A stretch of DNA of 64,000 bases from CAWUEZ02 sp963921355 (GTDB lineage: Bacteria > Pseudomonadota > Alphaproteobacteria > Thalassobaculales > Thalassobaculaceae): the NCBI GenBank assembly GCA_963921355.3, contig OZ001190.1:3906001-3970000 (forward strand), written 5' to 3'. The position numbers and the translations under genes are program-made. Below the pieces are notes generated by a model. It had not been told where the DNA came from. It ran no database searches and worked only from the letters and a program-made list of their open reading frames with translations. This document shows, piece by piece, positions 34,055 through 42,573 of this stretch (its first letter is position 1; every line of letters begins with the position of its first letter).

Positions 34055-35143
34055 CTAGACAGAAAAGGTGAAATCATGCTCGACAGTCGACGAAGGCTTC
34101 TTGCCCAAGAAAGTCGCGGCCTGGGAATTCGCTACCATGCTTGTTACACCGCTGTCGACGAGCTTCGCCCTCCGGCCAACGCCAACGCTGATTGTTCGGA
34201 GAAGACCATCACAAATCTTGTCTTTCGATAGCCGGCGGCCACCGATCCGAACGACAACACGAACATCATCACTCATCAATCCATTGATCCCTGACCAAGC
34301 CTGTTCAAGAAAATCCCAGTATCTGTCTACCTGATGATGTCTCCCATCTCCTGGTGCATGATTTGGGGATGGTTTGTCGCCGAGGAACCAAAGCCGCAGC
34401 CACTGATCTTCTAGATAGTTGGTCGTGTCGAGGTATGGCGGCGACGTGATAATGTCAGTCACTTTCCCTTGAAGATGGGCAAATTCTGTCGATACCTTGC
34501 GAACATCGGTCATGCGAATTTCGCCCCGGAGATCAGGCGGCGGTGTTCTGAATCTGTACTCGTTCTGCGTGCCAAGAATTTCGAAAACATCACGATCAGG
34601 CGGCGAACACTTGTTCGCCTTCCACCAACGAACGGAGTATTGGGGCTTAGTGCTAATCGTGCGTGGCATTCTGTTGCTGAAATAGTTTGGGCTTCGGTGA
34701 GATTCTCCGTGAAGAGCCCCGAGAGCTAGCGCTGCGACGAACCTATCAGTACGACAAGTCTTCCAGTTTAGCTCACGCCTCAAGAAGAGAAGTTGCGTCA
34801 ACGTTCGAGGTGCATAGCACCACTCGAAGAATTCTTGGTTCTCTTCGCCAGAGCCAATGGGCGAGTTTGCCGGACAAGCCTCTTGTAGTTCAGCGAGTCG
34901 ATTAACGACTTCGATCTTTGAAGGAGGATCGCTCTTCGCACCAGATATGCAAACAGCTACCGGATTGACATCCGAACCCGCCGCGTAACGCCCTTGGATC
35001 AGGCTTTCGAAAACGGTGGTCCCTCGCCCACAGAACGGGTCAAACACGACACCTTCATGTTTACTTGCGGCGAGGTGTTTCTCGACAAACGTCTCGGGAA
35101 ACATCGCGAAATACGGACAAATGGAATGAAAACGATGCCTCAT
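34055..35143 (-). CDS. DNA methyltransferase (N6-A or N4-C type) of a three-gene cassette
   Basis: 362 residues. SAM-binding motif DPFCGRGTT starts at residue 35 and the catalytic motif SPPY is at 234-237, about 190 residues apart, room for a target-recognition region between them. ATG 35143 overlaps the upstream stop by one base (TGATG), giving coupled translation. SPPY enzymes methylate exocyclic amines of A or C. In this cassette it most likely marks self DNA against the neighbouring nuclease-like protein. Base composition is clearly more AT-rich than the phage genes around it, a sign of separate acquisition. Confidence 0.85.
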   Translation of the reverse strand: MRHRFHSICPYFAMFPETFVEKHLAASKHEGVVFDPFCGRGTTVFESLIQGRYAAGSDVNPVAVCISGAKSDPPSKIEVVNRLAELQEACPANSPIGSGEENQEFFEWCYAPRTLTQLLFLRRELNWKTCRTDRFVAALALGALHGESHRSPNYFSNRMPRTISTKPQYSVRWWKANKCSPPDRDVFEILGTQNEYRFRTPPPDLRGEIRMTDVRKVSTEFAHLQGKVTDIITSPPYLDTTNYLEDQWLRLWFLGDKPSPNHAPGDGRHHQVDRYWDFLEQAWSGINGLMSDDVRVVVRIGGRRLSKDKICDGLLRTISVGVGRRAKLVDSGVTSMVANSQAATFLGKKPSSTVEHDFTFSV

Positions 35144-36132
35144 CACGCAAGTCCGCGTTGACGGTAATCGTTCACCCAATCAACGGCTGCATTGAGCAAA
35201 TCGTAGGCTTCAACGGCTATGCCCTGTTCGACCAGATCAGCGGCTTCATCTACGCGATAGGGCAGCCTCAGGCGGTGAAGGATGTTGCCCAAGTTCAGAA
35301 CATCATCACGAAATTCTGAGTCATCACGCACGAACGGAATCAGATGATAGGCGATGAACCGGGTAACAGGCGGTCTTACAAACCAACGTTTCTCGAAGAC
35401 GTCTTGGGCCTGCATCCTGACCGGCTTATCTTTCCAGTTAGCACCGGTTGCTACTTGGCCCGCAGCAAATAAGAATCCAGGCAAACGATCCCGGGTCAGC
35501 CTCCTGGCAAACACATCAACCTGACCGTCTTTTGGACTGCTTGGAGCTGACGCGTCAGGCTGAACCTGCCCATCGTTAAAGTGCGACCATATCTCTGTCA
35601 GCTTTTCTTCAAATCCCGACCCATCAGGACGGGGGTGACCAAACGACCAAGCTGGCCCGCCCATTTCGGCCGCCATGGCTGCTGTCGCGAAATACTGAAA
35701 ATGCTGCCGGAGGACTCGGACTTCCCCATCGCTTGGGTGGAGATCCGAATCTCCGAGCATAGGCGTTATGGACCTCAAGTGAGACAGCACTAGAGAAATC
35801 AGATACGCAGCTTGGCCGTAGGTCAAACCTTCTGGAGTGTAGGAGATAACTGAGCCATCTTCGTCCACGTCAAACGGGTATGAACTCTTAAGTATCCGTT
35901 GTCTCGCTTGAATTCGTAAGGCGCTGCCGTTTGCAACATCCTCTCGAAATTTTATTTCGTCATCTACATCTTTGTAATCTTCGTCAGCCGATATCTCAAA
36001 GGCATCCACAATATCTTTGCTAAGAGCCTGATAGGTCGCAGAGAAAAATGCCTTCAACTCAAGATAATCTGCGGCTAAGTCGAGATTTGGAACTTTACCG
36101 TGACTAAACTCATCTATCGGAAGGTAGACCAC
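35143..36132 (-). CDS. PD-(D/E)XK-like protein, putative effector nuclease of the cassette
   Basis: 329 residues from GTG 36132, five bases after the upstream stop (aggaagg in front). A helical N-terminal half is followed by GFEEKLTEIW (173-182), QVDVFAR with Asp206 and LFAAGQVATGANWKDK (221-236). The D...GQxATGxNWxxK layout recalls restriction-endonuclease folds in which Gln replaces the second acidic residue. I do not recognise a named family. Its place between a ParB-like protein and a DNA methyltransferase suggests the DNA-cutting part of a defence system. Nuclease activity is inferred. Confidence 0.5.
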   Translation of the reverse strand: MVYLPIDEFSHGKVPNLDLAADYLELKAFFSATYQALSKDIVDAFEISADEDYKDVDDEIKFREDVANGSALRIQARQRILKSSYPFDVDEDGSVISYTPEGLTYGQAAYLISLVLSHLRSITPMLGDSDLHPSDGEVRVLRQHFQYFATAAMAAEMGGPAWSFGHPRPDGSGFEEKLTEIWSHFNDGQVQPDASAPSSPKDGQVDVFARRLTRDRLPGFLFAAGQVATGANWKDKPVRMQAQDVFEKRWFVRPPVTRFIAYHLIPFVRDDSEFRDDVLNLGNILHRLRLPYRVDEAADLVEQGIAVEAYDLLNAAVDWVNDYRQRGLA

Positions 36133-36137
36133 CGACG

Positions 36138-37280
36138 TTAGCCTTCCTGAGTCATGTCAAGCTTCTTCTTTTGCATTCGAGCGTGAACTGCCTGAGCCGT
36201 TTCTGATACATCTTCAGCGATATCAATCAGAGACTGGTCGTTGCCATCGAATCCACGAAGGTTGTTGGAGGCGTCTCGAATTGCAGCCCTTGCTCCAACC
36301 AAAGCCTCAGAAAGCTTCTGGTCGGCTGGAAATATGCTTGCATGAGCCTCGATCAAAGACCCTGTGGTTCGTAGAACCGTAAGCCCTTCCGAGCTGGTAA
36401 GAACTTCGCCCAAACGCTTGATATCAGGATTTTGAGACGCCACTACTGGATTGATTCCATCCGTTTCTGAGCCGTAAATCCATCGCAGCACCTCGCCGAG
36501 CTGATCTAGTTTCTCTTCGCCGATTGGGTTTGGTTGTGGATCATATCGGACCCACGCGGGATCAAGCCCGAGGAATTCCATGTATGTCGAGCGCGAGAGC
36601 GCTGTGTAAAGATGTGAGAAATTGAACCTCCGAGCAGAGCGGTCATCTAGTGAAAAACGGCCGCTCGACCCTGCTTGTTCAAGCACATAGATGGCATTGA
36701 CCATGCGTTTGATCGTGTCGTGCTTATCGCCGATGCGCTCTGCAATATCCGAGAGGGTAACGCCTCCGCCTTGGTACCAGTCAGCCGCAAACTTTGCCTT
36801 GGCGTAAGATTCCCACTTAGCGGCACCATTAATATGCTTGAACCCAATGTAGGCGCGAGAAGCCGCCCGGTTTGGTTCACGGTAAACGGCGACTTCCTGC
36901 AGCGTCTCTAGATGAGCAGCTGAAATCTCAGGCACTCTAATTCGCACTTTGGTCGCTTCGAAAATGCGATCCGCAAGGTCCGCCTCTGAGAACAAACGGA
37001 TAGCAGCAAGTCTCCGGTTTCCCTCAACAACAACCAGAGTCTCTTCTCTCGCCAAAACAAGGAGAGGCTCAATATTGAGGTATCCATTGGCCGAAATGGA
37101 TTGGAGCAGTTCGCTGAGTTCCTCGCTGCGATAGAGCAGTCCGATAATCTCTTCATCGCTTCCAAGGCCGCTGCTGCCAACCAGACGAGGATTCTTTTTA
37201 TCCAGTGAGAGCCAAGAAACCGGCACTGAACAGACTTCTTTCTCCGGAACTTCGCTGAGGTCAAAATCTCTATCGCACAT
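36138..37280 (-). CDS. ParB-like domain protein, first gene of the cassette
   Basis: 380 residues from ATG 37280. The N-terminal ParB/Srx-like domain (residues ~15-110) has VSWLSLDKKNPR and the signature VVVEGNRRLAAIRLF (84-98). A middle HTH-like helix pair follows (GVTLSDIAERIGDKHDTIKRMVNAIYVL), then a long helical C-terminal half. ParB-like domains bind or hydrolyse CTP and load on DNA, or act as nucleases; here it may serve as the DNA-recognition or NTP-switch part of the system. The three genes lie end to end on the strand opposite to cI and the early operon. Confidence 0.75.
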   Translation of the reverse strand: MCDRDFDLSEVPEKEVCSVPVSWLSLDKKNPRLVGSSGLGSDEEIIGLLYRSEELSELLQSISANGYLNIEPLLVLAREETLVVVEGNRRLAAIRLFSEADLADRIFEATKVRIRVPEISAAHLETLQEVAVYREPNRAASRAYIGFKHINGAAKWESYAKAKFAADWYQGGGVTLSDIAERIGDKHDTIKRMVNAIYVLEQAGSSGRFSLDDRSARRFNFSHLYTALSRSTYMEFLGLDPAWVRYDPQPNPIGEEKLDQLGEVLRWIYGSETDGINPVVASQNPDIKRLGEVLTSSEGLTVLRTTGSLIEAHASIFPADQKLSEALVGARAAIRDASNNLRGFDGNDQSLIDIAEDVSETAQAVHARMQKKKLDMTQEG

Positions 37281-37693
37281 GCTGAGCCGTCCTTCCGTAC
37301 CGAAACACCGTCGCCGTCAAGGTCACGCCTGCCTGCTCCAACGCAGCTTGAATGTCGCGTATCGTACTCGAATAGCCTGATGATCCACCTTATTTCTGTG
37401 GTCGCGCACATTCCGTCACCAAGCTTCCGTCCGATCAGATGTTCTCGGGAAGCGAGTCCCAGTACATCAGCCTTTTACCAAAGAATCTTGTGCATGGGGA
37501 GCGCGTAGCTCTCCCGCTGGACTGGCACGAGTAATTGCGAATATAGAAATTTTTTGTTGACGTTTGATTTATAAGTTGCGATATTCGCAATACAACGTCG
37601 CGGTGACGTTGCGCCGCTGCTGAGCGGCTAACCCTCACAGATGACATTGCGCCGGGGCTTCACGGTCCCGGCAGTCATCCGGAGGCGGAAGAG
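37281..37693 (+). promoter_or_regulatory. Early promoter with CI operators
   Basis: Promoter: TTGACG at 37557-37562 and gatatt at 37580-37585, spacing 17. Two operator-like sites flank and cover it: ttgcgaatatagaaat (37535-37550) upstream of -35, and TTGCGA-tat-TCGCAA (37576-37590), a perfect dyad over -10. Similar sites lie between cro and cI. The leader 37591-37693 is GC-rich with short inverted repeats, and cggaggcgga precedes the first gene. 37281-37530 shows no gene. Confidence 0.65.
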
Positions 37694-38158
37694 ATGAACA
37701 ACACGCTTGGAGAAGCAGTCAATTCGGTGACGGTCGCGATTGCGCGGGCCGCACCTGAGAACCGCTGGATCGCGGCGGCGCGTGCGGGCGAGCCGTTGAA
37801 CGGCATCGAGCGGCGGGCGATCGAGACCCTGGCACAGGGCGACCAGGTCGCCGAGGACCGCATGACCGAGGGCCTGAAGATGGCTCTCGAGATCCGCGGC
37901 ATCGCCGAGCGGATCCCGGCACCGGACAACGAGCCCTGGAACCGCGGCAGGCAGCGGCTCGGCCGGCGCGTCCTGGACGACATCGACGCCCGGACCGCCG
38001 GCGCCGACGCGATCGAGCGTGCGCAGACGGCGATCCGCGTCCAGCGAGGCGGCGCGGCGAACCCGCAGGACTTCGACACCGCCGTCAAGGCGCTGGAGGA
38101 GGTGCGCGAGGCCCTGTCCCGCGTGCCGGCGTCGGTTATCGCCGAGGCCGCCGAATGA
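37694..38158 (+). CDS. First gene of the early operon, unknown
   Basis: 154 residues, all helical by composition (NTLGEAVNSVTVAIARAA..., DFDTAVKALEEVREALSRVP). ATG 37694 has a GGAGG 13-17 bases upstream. It is the first of about twelve overlapping genes leading to int and is controlled by the CI-type operators upstream. No family recognised. Confidence 0.55.
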   Translation: MNNTLGEAVNSVTVAIARAAPENRWIAAARAGEPLNGIERRAIETLAQGDQVAEDRMTEGLKMALEIRGIAERIPAPDNEPWNRGRQRLGRRVLDDIDARTAGADAIERAQTAIRVQRGGAANPQDFDTAVKALEEVREALSRVPASVIAEAAE

Positions 38159-38280
38159 CCCGCCTTGAGATCGACGCGGCGCCCCGGCGGTTTCGCATCG
38201 CGATGGGGTTCTCCATGTGCGTGGTCACCGGCGTGATGCTGGCTGTCGGCGCGATGCTCGCGGTGGCGGGCGCGTCATGA
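38155..38280 (+). CDS. 41-residue membrane peptide of the early operon
   Basis: ATG 38155 overlaps the previous stop (ATGA) and its own stop overlaps the next start (ATGA). One membrane helix (FSMCVVTGVMLAVGAMLAVA) after a basic N-terminus (RRFRIA). Coupled translation on both sides supports a real gene. Unknown function. Confidence 0.55.
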   Translation: MTRLEIDAAPRRFRIAMGFSMCVVTGVMLAVGAMLAVAGAS

Positions 38281-38555
38281 CCGGGACGGACGATCTCGAC
38301 ACCGTCGTCTTCGCGCCGAGGCTCGAACACGCGGCGTGGTTCATCTGGGACGCGAGCCTGTCGCTGTGGGCGCTCGAGGCCGGCGTGGCGGGTTCCGGCC
38401 GGGTCGCACCCTCGGCAAGGGCACGGCTGCTGCAACTCTCCGGACATCGCCACCCCATCGCCCGCGCCGCCGCGCGACGCGCCTGCTACCGGTTCGGGCT
38501 GCTGCACGACGCAGCGCCCGGCTTCACCCTGGAAACGAACGGAGACGGCGCATGA
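38277..38555 (+). CDS. Early phage protein, unknown
   Basis: 92 residues from ATG 38277, overlapping its neighbours by 4 bases at both ends. The N-terminal half is Trp-rich (EHAAWFIWDASLSLWALE), the C-terminal half basic and Ala-rich. No recognised domain. Confidence 0.5.
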   Translation: MTGTDDLDTVVFAPRLEHAAWFIWDASLSLWALEAGVAGSGRVAPSARARLLQLSGHRHPIARAAARRACYRFGLLHDAAPGFTLETNGDGA

Positions 38556-38917
38556 CCGGTCCGCGCATCGATATCCCGGAGACCGGCTTCTACTGGACCC
38601 GGCTGGTCAAGGACGGCCCCAAGGTCCCGGCCCGGATCTGGCGGCCGTGCCGGTGCACGGTCAACGGCGGCGACGAGCAGGCCGAACACGACTGGTCCGA
38701 GACCTGCGACCGGTATCCCCGGCTGCGCTGCATGGTCGGCGACCGCGATCGGGACCCGGTGCTGACCTGGCCGTCACTTGCCGGCCGGGCAATCCCGCTG
38801 TCCGAGTTCCGTTTTCTGATTGCGGCGACGAAATGGGAGCAGGCCTACGCGCCGCACCTACCGCTCGCCAATCCCCGAGCCCCCATAGATCTCGGCACGC
38901 TGTCGAGTCTGTTCTGA
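38552..38917 (+). CDS. Early phage protein, unknown
   Basis: 121 residues from ATG 38552 (ATGA overlap with the previous stop). FYWTRLVKDGPKVPARIWRP followed by a CTVNGGDEQAEHDWSETCDR segment is a pattern seen in small phage proteins that carry a beta-sheet fold. Two Cys pairs could bind metal. No function known. Confidence 0.5.
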   Translation: MTGPRIDIPETGFYWTRLVKDGPKVPARIWRPCRCTVNGGDEQAEHDWSETCDRYPRLRCMVGDRDRDPVLTWPSLAGRAIPLSEFRFLIAATKWEQAYAPHLPLANPRAPIDLGTLSSLF

Positions 38918-38930
38918 GAGGAGAGCGCCC

Positions 38931-39725
38931 ATGAACGAGATGGCTTCACCGACAATTGCGGGAATGGGTCACAACACCGGCCACGTTCCCACGCCCGACG
39001 AGATCCGCGAGACCCTGACGGTCGACTTTGAGGCGGTGACCGCCCGGGCCGACGAACTGCTGCAGGGCTTCGAGCGCGCGCCGCAGACGGTCGACGACGA
39101 AGAGACCGCCCGCAAGGTGAGTGACTTCATCGTGCAGATCGGCGCGGCGATCAAGAACACCGAGGCGACCCGGGTCGACCGCAAGGAACCGTACCTCACC
39201 GGCGGCAAGGCGGTGGACGGGTTCTTCAACCCGATCAGCGAGAAACTGAAACAGGCCAAGAAGGCGCTCACGGACCGGTTGACGGTCTTTCAGCGTGCGA
39301 AGGCCGAGGCCGAGCGCGCCGCCCGGGAGAAAGCCGAGCGTGAAGCCCGCGAGGCCGAGGAAGCCGCCCGCAAGGCCGCCGCCGAAGCCGAGGCCGCGAT
39401 CGAGCGTGACGAAGACTTGGAACGGGCGATCGCCGCCGAGCAGGCCGCCAAGGATGCCCAGGACAAGGCGGATGCCGCCAAACGCGAAGCGGCTGCGAAC
39501 GCGGCCGATATGTCCCGCACCCGGGGCGATCTCGGCGCCGTGGCCAGCCTGCGCACCCGGTGGGTCGGCGAACTGGTCGACCGGGCGACGCTCGACTTGG
39601 AAGCCCTCCGCCAGCACTTGCCGCAGGACGGTCTCGAGCGCGCCATCAACGCCTACGTGAAAGCCGGCGGCCGGACGCTTCGGGGCGCGCGGATCCACGA
39701 AGAGCAGACCGCCGTCGTTCGGTAG
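38931..39725 (+). CDS. Coiled-coil phage protein of the recombination/early region
   Basis: 264 residues from ATG 38931 (gagagg upstream). It begins with MGHNTGHVPTPDEIRETL and has a very long Ala/Glu/Arg/Lys coiled coil (residues ~120-190) between helical ends. Proteins of this layout are common just before recombination or RDF-like genes in alphaproteobacterial phages; their role is not established. Confidence 0.6.
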   Translation: MNEMASPTIAGMGHNTGHVPTPDEIRETLTVDFEAVTARADELLQGFERAPQTVDDEETARKVSDFIVQIGAAIKNTEATRVDRKEPYLTGGKAVDGFFNPISEKLKQAKKALTDRLTVFQRAKAEAERAAREKAEREAREAEEAARKAAAEAEAAIERDEDLERAIAAEQAAKDAQDKADAAKREAAANAADMSRTRGDLGAVASLRTRWVGELVDRATLDLEALRQHLPQDGLERAINAYVKAGGRTLRGARIHEEQTAVVR

Positions 39726-39797
39726 TCGCTGACGCCTACCCTGTCCCGGCTCCGGTCGGGGCGGGCGTAGACGCCAGACCACCGAGAGGAGCGAACG

Positions 39798-39917
39798 ATG
39801 CAAACCCCGAAAGGCAACACCGCTCTGTCCCGCGACGAGCGCCCCATCAAGGCCCTGTGGTGGATCGCGGAGCCGGGCGGCTGTTCGGCCGTCACCGTCC
39901 AATACCGATCAGCGTAG
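39798..39917 (+). CDS. 39-residue phage peptide
   Basis: ATG 39798 preceded by gaggag. The peptide (TALSRDERPIKALWWIAEPG) is soluble with two tryptophans. Stop at 39915, 10 bases before the next ATG. Only position and ribosome site support it. Confidence 0.4.
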   Translation: MQTPKGNTALSRDERPIKALWWIAEPGGCSAVTVQYRSA

Positions 39918-39927
39918 GAGCCCCGCC

Positions 39928-41190
39928 ATGGGTATCAAGAACCTCGTCCCTCGGCTGCCGGAGCGCGGCAAGATCAAGATCGGCATGCTGGGTCCGGAGA
40001 AGCGGAGCCGGCAGGGCAAGACATTCCGCATGCCGGAGAAGCTGGATCACTTCCGGATCACGCACTCCGACCGCGGCCCGGATGGGAACTTTGTGCTCGA
40101 CACCGAGGCGCATGAAGAGTTCGGCGAGAAGCCCACCGAGGTGCCCGTGCGGTTGCTCTACGACGATCCGGACCTGAACTTCCCGACCCGCTATGCCGCC
40201 TACAAGGGTCGCTCGCTCTGGTGTTCCGGCGACGGCGAGACGCCGCAGAGGCTGGGCGACGACGGCACGCGGTTCGAACTGCCCTGCCCGTGCGAGAAGG
40301 CGGACCCCGCATATACCGGCACCGACAAGTGCAAGATGAACGGCAAGCTGTCCGTTCTCCTGGACCTGCCGGGCAAGGCGGGCGTCGGCGGCGTGTGGAC
40401 CTTTCGCACCACGTCCTACAACTCGATCCTCAGCATCATGTCGTCGCTTCAGTTCCTGCGGGCGCTGACCGGCGGACCGCTCGCCAATATTCCGTTGGTG
40501 ATGCGGGTGCAGTCGAAGGAAGGCACCACACCCGACGGCGGGACACAAACGGTCTACTTCGTGACGATCGAGTACGCCGGGTCCGAGGAGGAACTGATCG
40601 AGCGCGGCCAAACGGTCGCGCTGACACGCGCCAAGGCGAAGGTGTCGATCGAGCACATCGAGGAGCAGGCCCGCAAGGCGCTCGCCCTGGCACCGCCCGA
40701 CGTGATCCTGCCGGGCGACGAGACCGAAGACGTTGTCGACGAGTTCTACCCCGACCAGAGACGGGCCGACGCCGGCGACGCTCCACCGCGGCCGACGCGG
40801 GCCGACTTCGAGAACGCCGAGGACGGCGGTGAAGTCACGGCCGAACCCGTCGAGGAAACCGAACCGGTCTACGAGTTCATCAGCGAAGTGGGCGAGGTGC
40901 TTTCGTCCGAACTCTCCGCGCTCGACTGGCTCGACTACTACGCCCATCACCTCGCCCGCCTGAAGGATCTGCGGGCGGCCGAGACCTTCATCGAGAACAA
41001 CGCCGAAATGGCGAAGATGATCGTCGACTCCGATCGGGTCGGCAACGCGGCAGAGGTGGTCGAGGACGCCAACCGCGGAGCGCGCGAGCGCCTGAAGCCG
41101 CCGCCGGTCCAAGCCCGGCCCAACGACGTGCCCGACTACCTCACGGGCGACCAAGGCTTGCTTGAGTCGGTGGGCGGCGGAGACCGGTGA
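39928..41190 (+). CDS. Gp3-like recombination directionality factor candidate
   Basis: 420 residues from ATG 39928 (taggagc upstream). The N-terminal half (NLVPRLPERGKIKIG, FRITHSD, LPVRLLYDDP-type strand, then a Cys cluster PCPCEKADPAYTGTDKCKMNG) and TSYNSILSIMSSLQFLRAL match the Gp3-like proteins named after the phiC31 excision factor. The C-terminal third is acidic and helical. In tyrosine-integrase phages the same family is frequent with unknown role, possibly DNA metabolism. The stop overlaps the next ATG by one base. Confidence 0.55.
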   Translation: MGIKNLVPRLPERGKIKIGMLGPEKRSRQGKTFRMPEKLDHFRITHSDRGPDGNFVLDTEAHEEFGEKPTEVPVRLLYDDPDLNFPTRYAAYKGRSLWCSGDGETPQRLGDDGTRFELPCPCEKADPAYTGTDKCKMNGKLSVLLDLPGKAGVGGVWTFRTTSYNSILSIMSSLQFLRALTGGPLANIPLVMRVQSKEGTTPDGGTQTVYFVTIEYAGSEEELIERGQTVALTRAKAKVSIEHIEEQARKALALAPPDVILPGDETEDVVDEFYPDQRRADAGDAPPRPTRADFENAEDGGEVTAEPVEETEPVYEFISEVGEVLSSELSALDWLDYYAHHLARLKDLRAAETFIENNAEMAKMIVDSDRVGNAAEVVEDANRGARERLKPPPVQARPNDVPDYLTGDQGLLESVGGGDR

Positions 41191-41438
41191 TGCGCATCGA
41201 ATTCCGCCGCCTGACAGACGCCGACCGCGACCGGGTCCGGCGCGCTGTGCTGGCTGACATGGAAGAGCGCGACGGCGGGATCGATCGCCGGGAGTGGATC
41301 CGCGATACGTTCGACGCAATCCGCCGGGATGTCATCGAGCGCGGCGAGAGCTTCGATCTCACGCTCTCTTACATGATCGCCGGCCCGCAGATCCGCCGGC
41401 ACAACCGACGCATCCAAGAGATGGAGAACGCATCATGA
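41190..41438 (+). CDS. Early phage protein, unknown
   Basis: 82 residues from ATG 41190 (TGATG overlap). Charged and helical: RRLTDADRDRVRRAVLADME, then SYMIAGPQIRRHNRRIQEME. Possibly nucleic-acid binding given its basic composition. No family recognised. Confidence 0.5.
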   Translation: MRIEFRRLTDADRDRVRRAVLADMEERDGGIDRREWIRDTFDAIRRDVIERGESFDLTLSYMIAGPQIRRHNRRIQEMENAS

Positions 41439-41845
41439 CCACTCACAAAGCCCCCCTTGGCAATGGCGTGGATGGCGTCGACGCCGCCCACGGTCCCACG
41501 CACACGCCCGGACCGTGGGCGGTTGAAGGCCCGGACGCCTTCGGGGACTTCGCCATCATCCCGGCGAATGACCCGGATGCGGTCGCCGTGGTGGTCGCCG
41601 TGGTGGTCGCCGACGTGCGGAACCCGAACCCGCGCGTCGTGCACGCCAACGCCCGGCTGGCCGCAGCGGCGCCTGAGTTACTGGCCGCGCTGGTCGACCT
41701 GGTGGACCGGGACCTTGAGTACAACGGGAACGAGATCCGCATTGAGTGCGACAGCCATGGCCACGCCATGGAACTGGCCCGGCGCGGCCGTGCGGCGATC
41801 TCCAAGGCGCAGACTGAGAGCGCCGACCGGGGAGAAGGCAGTTGA
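41435..41845 (+). CDS. TPGPW-motif phage protein
   Basis: 136 residues from ATG 41435 (ATGA overlap). HTPGPWAVEG at the front and VVHANARLAAAAPELLAAL in the middle are the trademark of a widespread small phage protein of unknown function. A short Val/Ala DNA repeat (gtggtcgcc) makes VVVAVVVADV. Length is usual. Confidence 0.7.
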   Translation: MTTHKAPLGNGVDGVDAAHGPTHTPGPWAVEGPDAFGDFAIIPANDPDAVAVVVAVVVADVRNPNPRVVHANARLAAAAPELLAALVDLVDRDLEYNGNEIRIECDSHGHAMELARRGRAAISKAQTESADRGEGS

Positions 41846-42006
41846 CCGACCGCCCCACCCTCTTCAACGGCCCGATGGTCCGCGCGGTCCTCAAGGGCCG
41901 CAAGACGATGACGATGCGGCGGGCGATGCGGCCGCAGCCGTTCACGGTCGACGAGGACGGCCGGTGGTACGGGATGCCGAGCGGCGGCCATTCCCTGGAC
42001 GAATGA
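41842..42006 (+). pseudogene. Truncated phage protein with ASCH-like N-terminus
   Basis: TTG 41842 overlaps the previous stop. LFNGPMVRAVLKGRKTMTMRRAMRPQPF is the usual start of phage proteins of about 150-250 residues with an ASCH-like fold (GPMVRAxLxGRKTxTRR), but TGA comes after 54 codons. A 20-codon continuation lies at 42003-42065 (MTERVPMGHLEDLTIEGMAG). A deletion has probably removed the centre. Confidence 0.5.
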
Positions 42007-42061
42007 CCGAGCGGGTTCCGATGGGCCACCTGGAAGATCTGACGATCGAGGGGATGGCGGG

Positions 42062-42283
42062 ATGACCGAAGATCGCATCGTCGCCCTGGCGGAAGCGTGG
42101 GCCAGCATGGATGGCAGACTTGAGCGCTATCTGGCTGACGACGGATCGGACCGGATGGACGGAACGCGCGACGGCTACAACGTCGAGGCGGCGGAGATGA
42201 TCAAGCGGCTGAACGCTCGGGGTTTCGATGTGGTCCCGATCGCCGGCATCCCCGTCGTCAACAGCAAGCCCGGGGCGCGATGA
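42062..42283 (+). CDS. Small phage protein, unknown
   Basis: 73 residues from ATG 42062, four-base overlaps on both sides. It resembles the short proteins starting IVALAEAWASMDG... with a conserved NVEAAEMIKRLNARGF. Helical, acidic. Function unknown. Confidence 0.5.
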   Translation: MTEDRIVALAEAWASMDGRLERYLADDGSDRMDGTRDGYNVEAAEMIKRLNARGFDVVPIAGIPVVNSKPGAR

Positions 42284-42573
42284 CAGCAGCCCTCGATATG
42301 TCCCGGCTGATCACCGCAGACGCGGCGAGTCTGGAGTGCGGTGTACCGGCCGATACCGTTCGGGCATGGGCGCGGCAGGGCAAGGTTCCCGGAGCCTACA
42401 AGCTCAATGGGACGTGGAGATTCGATAGGGTTAGACTCCGGCGCTGGCTCCAACTTCAAGAACGGAGGGCTACGCAATGGCCGTCTACAAGCGGGGCAAA
42501 ATCTGGTGGGTCCGCTTCCAGTGGGACGGGGAGGAAGTTAGGCGATCGGCTCGCACAAGCTCTCGGGCTGTAG
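42280..42573 (+). CDS. Excisionase-like HTH protein
   Basis: 97 residues from ATG 42280 (ATGA overlap). A MerR/HTH_17-type domain: LITADAASLECGVPADTVRAWARQGKVPG followed by the wing (AYKLNGTWRFDR). Such proteins bind arm sites and help the integrase cut the prophage out. Its 3' end overlaps the integrase gene by 97 bases; the last 30 residues (WPSTSG...) are translated in the second frame of int. Confidence 0.65.
   Translation: MTAALDMSRLITADAASLECGVPADTVRAWARQGKVPGAYKLNGTWRFDRVRLRRWLQLQERRATQWPSTSGAKSGGSASSGTGRKLGDRLAQALGL

Noticed and set aside
34469..34905. Short plus-strand frames within the methyltransferase gene of the cassette.
   Set aside because: No ribosome sites and no protein-like features; they are mirrors of the minus-strand gene.
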